In this document: piece by piece, positions 24,148 through 30,300 of the stretch
Numbering within the stretch: the first letter of the stretch is position 1
How the letters are laid out: each line of letters begins with the position of its first letter
Notes under the pieces: generated by a model
The model's input: the letters and a program-made list of their open reading frames with translations, nothing else
Database searches by the model: none
Told to the model about the DNA's origin: nothing
Assembly (NCBI GenBank): GCA_964506325.1
Contig: CAZDLO010000043.1
Coordinates: 1-30,300, forward strand
From: CAINVV01 sp964506325
GTDB lineage: Bacteria > Bacteroidota > Bacteroidia > Bacteroidales > Prolixibacteraceae
Direction: 5' to 3'
DNA length: 30,300 nt
Translations under genes and position numbers: made by a program

Positions 24148-25170
24148 CTATGACGAAAGGATGTGTATTGTATCCAGCAACTTGGTGTTTACCTCTTTGT
24201 CGTACTTGATGGCTTTGTTGAAAGGGGTAAGTTCGACAGAGTCATTGGAGATGCCTACCATAACACTCTTCTGATCGTCCAGTAATGCTTCCACCGAGGC
24301 TACTCCAAGCCTGCTTGCCAGGATCCTGTCGTAGGCAGTTGGAGATCCTCCTCTCTGGATATGTCCAAGGATGGTTACCCGAACATCATACTGGGGAAAC
24401 ATCTCTTCTACCTGTCTGGCAATGTTGAATGCTCCTCCTGCTTTTTCACCTTCTGCGACAAGAACAATGGAAGAATTCTTGCTTTTGCGGTATCCTGACT
24501 TTATGTAGTTCTCCAGAGTGGTAATATCCGTATCCGTTTCGGGAATCAAAACAGCTTCTGCCCCTGATGCTATTCCTCCGTTGAGGGCAAGAAAACCGGC
24601 ATCCCTTCCCATTACTTCAATGAAAAAGAGTCTTTCATGGGCAGTTGCAGTATCCCTGATCTTGTCAACTGATTCAATGATTGTATTTAATGCGGTGTCG
24701 TAGCCGATGGTGTAATCTGTGCCAAAAAGGTCATTGTCTATGGTGCCCGGTACTCCGACGATCGGAATACCAAATTCCTGGGCAAAAATCCGTGCTCCTG
24801 TAAAAGTTCCGTCTCCACCAATGACAATAAGGGCATCAATTCCCTCTTCCCTGATGTGGTTGAAAGCCATCTCCCGGCCTTCCCTTGAATGAAATTCCAT
24901 GCAGCGGGCCGATTTTAAGATTGTGCCGCCAAGCTGGATGATATTGCTGACATCACCGGATGCCATATTTTTGAAGTTTTTCTCGATTAAACCCTTGTAT
25001 CCCTGGTAAATGCCGACCACTTCGCGGTGATAGAAGATGGCAGTTCTGACAACTGCCCTCACAGCAGCATTCATTCCTGGTGCATCTCCTCCTGAAGTGA
25101 GGACTCCAATCTTCCTGATCGGACTGTCGGTATAATCCTCCGGCATCGGTGATTTGTTTTCTTTATTCAT
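24148..25170 (-). CDS. pfkA: ATP-dependent 6-phosphofructokinase
   Basis: The 340-aa enzyme phosphorylates fructose-6-phosphate in glycolysis. Motifs are TSGGDAPGMNAAVR (25-38), IGGDGTFTGA (117-126), PGTIDND with the catalytic Asp (141-147), MGRDAGFLA and ILGHIQRGG. The G in GGDG points to ATP, since PPi-dependent enzymes have Asp at that place (GGDD). The N-terminus is about 15 residues longer than in E. coli PfkA; a start at Met9 is possible. It converges with the phosphatase gene with 35 bases between them. Confidence 0.95.
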   Translation of the reverse strand: MNKENKSPMPEDYTDSPIRKIGVLTSGGDAPGMNAAVRAVVRTAIFYHREVVGIYQGYKGLIEKNFKNMASGDVSNIIQLGGTILKSARCMEFHSREGREMAFNHIREEGIDALIVIGGDGTFTGARIFAQEFGIPIVGVPGTIDNDLFGTDYTIGYDTALNTIIESVDKIRDTATAHERLFFIEVMGRDAGFLALNGGIASGAEAVLIPETDTDITTLENYIKSGYRKSKNSSIVLVAEGEKAGGAFNIARQVEEMFPQYDVRVTILGHIQRGGSPTAYDRILASRLGVASVEALLDDQKSVMVGISNDSVELTPFNKAIKYDKEVNTKLLDTIHILSS

Positions 25171-25227
25171 ATTCTTAAAATGTAGAAATTCGTTATCCCG
25201 GAAATTGGGTTGTATTTTTAATGTCTT

Positions 25228-26100
25228 TTATTCATTCTGTGCTTTATCCATTTTTGACAGAAAATCGGCGACTTCCTGAAGCAGCTGCATCGGGGTAGAA
25301 GTAGCCCCGCAGATACCAACGGAATTGATTTTTTTGATCCATGCCGGTTCTATTTCATTCAAATCGGATATGAATTTTGTGTTTGGGTTGACTGCAGAAC
25401 AAATGTCAAAAAGCATTTTCCCGTTGGAACTTTTTTTCCCACTTACAAAAATAATCAAATCATATCGTGCGGCAAATTTTTTAATTCCAGGTATCCTGTT
25501 GGCTACCTGCCTGCAAATGGTGTCATGTACTTTAACTGGTACACCGGTGGCATTTTTGCTGAGTTCCTCAGTCAGCAGGTGTAGTCCCTCCAATCCTTTT
25601 GTTGTCTGGGAATAGAGAACGATCGGGCGTGAATAGTCCAGCTGGGAAAGATCATCAACCCCTTCTACTACCAGGGCTTCTCCGTTCGTTTGTCCAACCA
25701 GCCCGTTTACCTCTGCGTGCCCCTTTTTGCCGTAAATAACAAGCTGTGTGTTATTCTTTGTGCCGGTTTCATAGCTTTTGAGAATTCTTTTCTGAAGTTT
25801 CAGAACCACCGGGCAGGTAGCATCGATCAGCCTGATGTTGTTCGCCTGGGCGTAGGCATAGACTTCTGGAGGTTCACCATGGGCGCGCAACAGTACAGTT
25901 GTGTCGTTCATGGTGTAAAACTGTTCATGAGAAATGGAGGTTAAACCTTGCCTTCTAAGGCGTTCAACCTCGGAGTTGTTGTGAACTATGTCTCCCAGGC
26001 AAAACAATTTTGTGTCCTTTTCAAGACGTTCCTCTGCCCTGCGTATAGCTTCCACCACGCCAAAACAAAACCCGGAACCTTTATCTACCTCAATCTTCAT
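25228..26100 (-). CDS. ispH: 4-hydroxy-3-methylbut-2-enyl diphosphate reductase
   Basis: The 290-aa [4Fe-4S] enzyme makes isopentenyl and dimethylallyl diphosphate in the last step of the MEP pathway. The three cluster cysteines C12 (GFCFGV), C96 (DATCPVV) and C196 (DTICRQ) match those of E. coli IspH (12, 96, 197), and GKKGHAEVNG holds the active-site His and Glu. The C-terminal GICGATSTP block is also present. It lies 57 bases ahead of pfkA on the same strand and after cmk, an arrangement seen in Bacteroidota. Confidence 0.96.
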   Translation of the reverse strand: MKIEVDKGSGFCFGVVEAIRRAEERLEKDTKLFCLGDIVHNNSEVERLRRQGLTSISHEQFYTMNDTTVLLRAHGEPPEVYAYAQANNIRLIDATCPVVLKLQKRILKSYETGTKNNTQLVIYGKKGHAEVNGLVGQTNGEALVVEGVDDLSQLDYSRPIVLYSQTTKGLEGLHLLTEELSKNATGVPVKVHDTICRQVANRIPGIKKFAARYDLIIFVSGKKSSNGKMLFDICSAVNPNTKFISDLNEIEPAWIKKINSVGICGATSTPMQLLQEVADFLSKMDKAQNE

Positions 26101-26160
26101 CTCAAAAAATATGCTACTGTGCTATTGTGAAAGTGGAATGGAAGACCGGCGGCATTCCTC

Positions 26161-26212
26161 CACCTCATACCTCATAATTCATAATTAATAACTCATAACT
26201 CCTAACTCATTC
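26161..26212. repeat. Degenerate ACTCATA/TTCATAA repeat between ispH and cmk
   Basis: The stretch reads as units CCTCATAC, CTCATAATT, CATAATTAAT, AACTCATAA, CTCCTAACTCATT. A similar fragment with TTCATAACTCATAATTA occurs at 20784-20800, overlapping the 3' end of the RsbW-like gene. Such direct repeats are frequent in Bacteroidota intergenic DNA; function unknown. Confidence 0.45.
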
Positions 26213-26230
26213 CTTACCCTCAGCCCCATG

Positions 26231-26932
26231 CTATTTAACCTGTTTCTCAATCTCCGTCATAATCCACTCAAACTGTTCTTCTCTTGAGAGGTAGCTGTTG
26301 TCCAGAACAACAGCATCCTGCGCTTTTCTCAACGGGCTCTCTGCCCTGTTTTCATCATAGCGGTCTCTCTCAGTGATATTGGAGAGTATCTCGTCAAAAT
26401 TCACCTGTTCATTTTTGGCAATCATTTCATCATATCTTCTTTGTGCACGGATCCGGGCGTCGGCTGTCATGAAAATTTTCAGTTCGGCACCAGGGAAGAC
26501 AACAGTGCCAATATCGCGGCCATCCATAACAATCCCTTTGGCTCTTCCCATTTCCTGCTGCTGGGCGACCAGCAGCTGCCGGACAACCCCAATAGCAGCA
26601 ACCTGGCTTACGTTTTGTGCTACAGCCAATTGGCGAATCTCTTGTTCAACATTTTCACCATTCAGAAAAATGTCGTTGTGAGAAGTGACAGGATTGAAAC
26701 CAAATGTTATTCTTATATCTTTTAGTTTTTCAGGTAAAGCCACAGAATTTATGCTGTTATTTTCTAAAAGTCCGTTTCTCAGGAAGTAAAGTGTAACTGC
26801 CCGGTACATGGCTCCTGAATCAATAAAAATATAATTCAAGTACTTTGCAATCTCCTTGGCAACGGTACTTTTTCCACACGACGAATACCCATCGATTGCA
26901 ATAATGATTTTTTTCTCCTGCGGTTCTGGCAT
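26231..26932 (-). CDS. cmk: Cytidylate kinase
   Basis: The 233-aa enzyme transfers phosphate from ATP to CMP/dCMP. It has the P-loop GYSSCGKST (15-23), IDSGAMYRAVTLYFL, MDGRDIGTVVFP and the lid-region RRYDEM. GYSSCGKS in place of GPSGAGKG is usual for Bacteroidota. ATG 26932 is preferred over the longer frame to 26962 because a -7 promoter element lies at 26950-26957, between the two, and because the family has about 225-235 residues. Confidence 0.93.
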   Translation of the reverse strand: MPEPQEKKIIIAIDGYSSCGKSTVAKEIAKYLNYIFIDSGAMYRAVTLYFLRNGLLENNSINSVALPEKLKDIRITFGFNPVTSHNDIFLNGENVEQEIRQLAVAQNVSQVAAIGVVRQLLVAQQQEMGRAKGIVMDGRDIGTVVFPGAELKIFMTADARIRAQRRYDEMIAKNEQVNFDEILSNITERDRYDENRAESPLRKAQDAVVLDNSYLSREEQFEWIMTEIEKQVK

Positions 26933-26949
26933 GGTACTGGTATTTCGTA

Positions 26950-26957
26950 CAAAGATA
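26950..26957 (-). promoter_or_regulatory. Candidate -7 element TATCTTTG for cmk
   Basis: On the minus strand TATCTTTG fits TAnnTTTG exactly. Transcription would start near 26945, about 13 bases ahead of the ATG at 26932, which supports that start. The -33 TTG is not seen at the usual distance. Confidence 0.45.
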
Positions 26958-27087
26958 ATCATTCCCGTGTACAGGAAGAAGGAAGGCCAGGTTTACCGGT
27001 ATAATTCAGTTCCCTGTAGTGTTGCAGGATTGAAATGCGGGAGGTGCATATAATATTCTAAGTCTCAGTTGGTCCGGGAGTTCGGGA

Positions 27088-28116
27088 TTATTTTAAACGT
27101 GAAAGGCTGGTTGTCAGTGAGAAATTGTGAACCATCCCCGACTGGTAATAACCTGACAAAGCATAATTGAAGCCTATGGCTGCAAGCCTGATGCCCAATC
27201 CGGTTGTAAAACCTGCCAACCCGGTCTGGTCCTGCACCGTAAGGTCCGCATGGCGGCGGTAATTGTAACCTAACCGGAACGTGATTTTATTTTCAGGAAA
27301 GATTTCTGCACCTGCAGAGATGTGCCGCATGGCCGCTGAAAGATAGGTCTGTCCTCCGTTAGTAGTATGGATGCCATTGGGATCTGTCTCCGCCACAACG
27401 GGTCCCCAACGGTTCAGGTCGTAAGCCGTCGCACACAACCTAATCGGCGCATACTTAAGTTTGTGGGTAAATCCAACCTCCAGGGACCATTCTAACTTTT
27501 CATGCCGGCCTCCCTCATAGTAGGTGGAAAGTTGGGTTCCCAGGTTCCTGAAGCATACGGCCATTGTTGTAAGTTGATCTGAAGTAATCCGGAAAATGCC
27601 TGCATCGAAGGCCAGGCCAAAAGACCTGTAGTTTTCCAGGTGGGAATATATGGGTTTTATGGATGCTCCGGCAGTACAAAGGCTGCCGATTTTTTTCGCA
27701 TAAGACATGGTCAGGGCGTAATCAGATGCACTGAAACTGCCAGTGACCGTTCCCGTCTCATCAGCAGCTACAAACTGGCCATAATCGGCAAACTGAATGC
27801 CTAAGGCAGCGGTACCATATTTACCATAGTCCCTTGCAAATGCAACATATCCGAACCCAATCCCTGCCAGGTACTTTGCATAGCTGGCAGACACTTTGTT
27901 GGTCATTTCAGGGGATAGCAGCGATGGATTTTGTAATATTAATTCAGGGTCAGGATAGGGCATGGCAATCTGGATCCCTCCAAGTGCAGCTGTTTCTGCC
28001 GAATTGTTCAGCCGGAGAAAATTGAATACACCTTCTCCGCCAGCCTGACCGGAGAGGGATGAGAGAAGAGCCATCACAAAGAAAAATGAGAGAAAGAGTT
28101 GTTTCATTGTCTTCAA
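27088..28116 (-). CDS. porQ: Type IX secretion system protein PorQ
   Basis: The 342-aa protein has a signal peptide (about 1-23), then GEGVFNFLRLNNSAETAALGG (27-47), the mark of PorQ, followed by a beta-barrel like PorV/FadL-type fold (SASYAKYLAGIGFGYVAF, ITFRLGYNYRRHADLTV, TGLGIRLAAIGFNYALSGYY). PorQ is an outer-membrane part of the PorU/V/Q/Z attachment complex that handles T9SS cargo. Its position next to cmk and ispH recurs in Bacteroidota. No other T9SS gene or C-terminal sorting domain protein is in the window. Met4 is an equally possible start. Confidence 0.9.
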   Translation of the reverse strand: MKTMKQLFLSFFFVMALLSSLSGQAGGEGVFNFLRLNNSAETAALGGIQIAMPYPDPELILQNPSLLSPEMTNKVSASYAKYLAGIGFGYVAFARDYGKYGTAALGIQFADYGQFVAADETGTVTGSFSASDYALTMSYAKKIGSLCTAGASIKPIYSHLENYRSFGLAFDAGIFRITSDQLTTMAVCFRNLGTQLSTYYEGGRHEKLEWSLEVGFTHKLKYAPIRLCATAYDLNRWGPVVAETDPNGIHTTNGGQTYLSAAMRHISAGAEIFPENKITFRLGYNYRRHADLTVQDQTGLAGFTTGLGIRLAAIGFNYALSGYYQSGMVHNFSLTTSLSRLK

Positions 28117-28169
28117 TCAACCCGACAATATTAAGTAAAATCAGCTGATATATTGCCTGGAAGAGCGTG

Positions 28170-28667
28170 TCAGGGATATTTCTCCTTGAGTTTGTCAACT
28201 ATCATGAAAACTATGGGACATACCTCGCAGTTCTTAAGTGTCAGATTGAGAAGCTGGCTGAACCTCCTTCTGTCAGTGTGCGGATATTCACGGCAGGCTT
28301 TCGGCCGGTATTCATAGACGGAACAATAATTGTCCGGCATCAGAAATGGACAGGGTGCACTTTTGAACACATAGTCATGGTCTTCATCAAGATGCATATA
28401 TTGTTCAATTACCTGTGAGGGCTTTAATTTCAGGGGCTTAGTCAGTCTGTCAATATCCTTGTCGGTCATCATCGGACTAATACTTCCGCAGCAGTTGGCA
28501 CAAGTGAGACAATCGAAGTCTGCAAATGCTTTTTCGTGCAGTTCGTGAACTACTTCATCCAGGTTGGCCGGAATCTTTTTCTTCAGCCGTTTGAAGAACC
28601 GCCGGTTCTCTTCCTGAGCTTCACGTGCAAGTTTCCCTACATTATCCTTGTTGGGGAGTTGTTTCAT
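28170..28667 (-). CDS. YkgJ-type Cys-cluster protein (zinc/iron-chelating domain)
   Basis: This 165-aa protein has the cysteine pattern of the YkgJ family: C53-x2-C56-x2-C59-C60 in DCLTCANCCG, then C106, C115 and C125 in the region PCPFLM, NYCSVYEYRPKACREYP, and C147/C150 near the end. The family is thought to bind iron-sulfur or zinc; exact function is not known. A basic N-terminal helix (FFKRLKKKIP) precedes the domain. It lies 53 bases upstream of porQ and may share a transcript with it. Confidence 0.9.
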   Translation of the reverse strand: MKQLPNKDNVGKLAREAQEENRRFFKRLKKKIPANLDEVVHELHEKAFADFDCLTCANCCGSISPMMTDKDIDRLTKPLKLKPSQVIEQYMHLDEDHDYVFKSAPCPFLMPDNYCSVYEYRPKACREYPHTDRRRFSQLLNLTLKNCEVCPIVFMIVDKLKEKYP

Positions 28668-28701
28668 TTACCCGGGCAATTGTTGAAAAACATCAAAACA
28701 G

Positions 28702-29628
28702 TTATCTTCCTCCATCCTGTTGTATGGCAACGATTTTTTCAACTGATTTTTTCAGTTTTACCTGTGCAATCAGCAATCCGAATATTACCACTGTTATGCC
28801 AATGAATTTCCTCATGGTCAGGGGATCATCCAGGATGTACCAGGCAATAATGGCGGTGAAGACCGGAATGATATTGATGAATATGTTTACATTATTGATT
28901 CCTAGTCTTTTAACGCTATTGGCGTAAAAAATAAATGCAATACAGGAGGCAAATATGGAAAGCTTTAATATCCCGGCAAAGGCTGTAAAATTAAATGGGA
29001 TAGTTTTAAAGCCATTGAATTCAAAAATGAACCACAAGGGGAGGAAGTAGACTATTCCAAAAATATTTTGCCAGGTAATTATTGCTGCCGGGTGGTATTT
29101 TACGGCCAGCTTTTTTAGAACAACTGTGTAAAAAATGGCTGATACAACGGCAAGAAACTCCAGCGCAATCCCGAGAGGGGAGGCAGTCATGTTCCAGGAA
29201 GAGTCGAATACAACCAGTGAGACGCCAAAAAAAGAAAGCAATATGCCGATAAATGTCCGGACAGAAATCTTTTCACCATGAAACCTGGATGCAGCGATTG
29301 GCGAAAAGAGTGGAATTGTTGCAACAATGACAGCTCCGATTGTACTTGACACATATTTGAGCCCGTAACTTTCTCCCAAAAAGTAAAGGAAGGGCTCGAA
29401 AAATGAAAGAAGTACAAATGTTCCCAGGTCTTTGCGTTCAATTCTGACCAATTTTCCTATAATCCGGGAATAGACCAGCAATAACAGGGATGCAATGATC
29501 AACCTGAACAGAACTGTTGTCAATGGCCCGTAAACAAGGTATACCTCTTTTACCCAGACGAATGAAAATGACCAGAAAATCATAGCCATAACGACGGAAA
29601 GGTAAACCCACCATTTTTTCTCCTGCAT
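28702..29628 (-). CDS. EamA/DMT-family transporter
   Basis: The 308-aa protein has ten hydrophobic segments in two EamA repeats; the first begins VMAMIFWSFSFVWVKEVY and ends near SFFGVSLVVFDSS, the second ends with RKFIGITVVIFGLLIAQV. The drug/metabolite transporters of this kind export amino acids, nucleotide-related compounds or other small molecules. Substrate cannot be read from the sequence. It lies 34 bases ahead of the YkgJ-type gene on the same strand. Confidence 0.92.
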   Translation of the reverse strand: MQEKKWWVYLSVVMAMIFWSFSFVWVKEVYLVYGPLTTVLFRLIIASLLLLVYSRIIGKLVRIERKDLGTFVLLSFFEPFLYFLGESYGLKYVSSTIGAVIVATIPLFSPIAASRFHGEKISVRTFIGILLSFFGVSLVVFDSSWNMTASPLGIALEFLAVVSAIFYTVVLKKLAVKYHPAAIITWQNIFGIVYFLPLWFIFEFNGFKTIPFNFTAFAGILKLSIFASCIAFIFYANSVKRLGINNVNIFINIIPVFTAIIAWYILDDPLTMRKFIGITVVIFGLLIAQVKLKKSVEKIVAIQQDGGR

Positions 29629-29694
29629 CTTTCTTGAATAGGTGATGTTGTTGTTTTTGGATATATAGCCCGGTTCCCTGAGGCGACTGCAGCC

Positions 29695-30300
29695 CTATTT
29701 CCAGGGAACTTTAGCCGATTTGTAATAATTGATTCCCATGAATCTGAATCTTTCAGACTGGCTTCCAAGCCTGATTTTGTATTCATCCCAGCTTCGTGAT
29801 GCTTCCGACCATCCAATTTCAGCATATCCCGGCAATCGGGGGAAAACCAGGTATTCAATTTCGCTGATGTTGGTTACAGTTTCAGACCATAGCGGGCATT
29901 CGACACCAAGGATGTTTCCCCTTGTTATTCCCGGAACAAGTGTTGCCGGATCCCAGTTGTACCCGGTATCCACTTCAATATACCCGGCCCAGTCTAATCC
30001 GAGGACGGTTTTGACATCATATTTCATGTCGAGATAGGTCTTTGCGGCAGGCGACATCAGCAGTTTGACCCCTTTGGATACCCCGCGTTTTGCATTCTCA
30101 GCCCTGGCCCAGTATTGCGCAACCGAACCGGGTTTAAGTGCTGCTTGTGTTGTTTCATCCCAGCCTACCATCTGTTTTCCGTTGGAATTAACGATATCCT
30201 GCACTTTCTCAATAAAGGGGATGTAATCCTCTTTCTTGGTAACATGGGATTCGTCTCCGCCAACATGGATATATGGACCCGGAGTTAAGGCCGCCAGCTC
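29695..30300 (-). CDS. Glycoside hydrolase family 20 beta-N-acetylhexosaminidase, C-terminal part
   Basis: The frame is open to the window edge, so 201 C-terminal residues are seen and the N-terminus is missing. Near the edge stands YIHVGGDES, the GH20 motif with the catalytic Asp-Glu pair (codons around 30250-30255), followed by VGWDE, YWARAEN, DTGYNWDP and the closing WSEASRSWDEYKIRL region. GH20 enzymes release terminal GlcNAc or GalNAc by substrate-assisted catalysis and work in the periplasm or outside in Bacteroidota on chitin, glycans or peptidoglycan pieces. Internal Met at 30204 is not the start, since the homologous sequence continues upstream of it. Confidence 0.9.
   Translation of the reverse strand, partial: ELAALTPGPYIHVGGDESHVTKKEDYIPFIEKVQDIVNSNGKQMVGWDETTQAALKPGSVAQYWARAENAKRGVSKGVKLLMSPAAKTYLDMKYDVKTVLGLDWAGYIEVDTGYNWDPATLVPGITRGNILGVECPLWSETVTNISEIEYLVFPRLPGYAEIGWSEASRSWDEYKIRLGSQSERFRFMGINYYKSAKVPWK

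Noticed and set aside
24148..25170. PPi-dependent phosphofructokinase
   Set aside because: The motif is GGDG and not GGDD, which points to ATP as donor.

Overview
The window looks like chromosomal DNA of an anaerobic or fermentative member of the Bacteroidota (probably Bacteroidales/Marinilabiliales). The reasons are promoter elements of the Bacteroidota type (TTG, about 20 nt, TAnnTTTG), a type IX secretion gene (porQ) beside cmk and ispH, a FeoA-FeoB fusion, a DUF4251 lipoprotein-like gene and an outer-membrane beta-barrel receptor with a carboxypeptidase-regulatory domain. Base and codon use look even across the window; I see no insertion sequence, phage gene or CRISPR array.

Layout. 1-47: 3' truncated tRNA-Arg(ACG), minus strand. 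591-1352: uncharacterised protein. 1791-4381: ferrous iron uptake (feoAB fusion plus a 59-aa FeoB-associated Cys-rich membrane protein in a 4-bp overlap). 4498-5751: MFS exporter. 5892-7885 (minus): YqhD-type iron alcohol dehydrogenase and an AraD-like class II aldolase that lacks the epimerase acid/base residues. 8144-8656: DUF4251 protein, convergent with a large outer-membrane receptor (8686-11082). 11287-12684 (minus): tryptophanase. 12912-21550 (minus): a nine-to-ten gene hydrogenase locus. 22000-24112 (plus): PAS protein and SpoIIE/PP2C phosphatase, divergent from it. 24148-30300 (minus): pfkA, ispH, cmk, porQ, a YkgJ-type Cys-cluster protein, an EamA transporter and the C-terminal part of a GH20 hexosaminidase.

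The centre of interest is 12912-24112. The proximal part encodes a trimeric [FeFe] hydrogenase of the electron-bifurcating/confurcating HydABC type (HydB = NuoF-like, HydA = H-cluster subunit, HydC = NuoE-like) together with a (2Fe-2S) thioredoxin-like protein, a HATPase and a PHP-domain protein. The distal part encodes a second, degenerate H-cluster protein of the putative sensory kind (four H-cluster cysteines kept, proton-path residues lost), two DRTGG-domain proteins and an RsbW/RsbT-like ATPase. Divergently transcribed are a twin-PAS protein and a SpoIIE-like phosphatase with an extra C-terminal domain. Together these parts suggest a hydrogen- or redox-sensing phospho-relay of partner-switch type that controls the hydrogenase. 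No STAS-type substrate or sigma factor for it is visible here, and the maturation genes hydEFG are not in the window.

Several intergenic regions carry short degenerate tandem repeats of four different units, and the 236-bp gap between the sensory and catalytic halves of the hydrogenase locus holds a diverged direct repeat framed by an inverted repeat.
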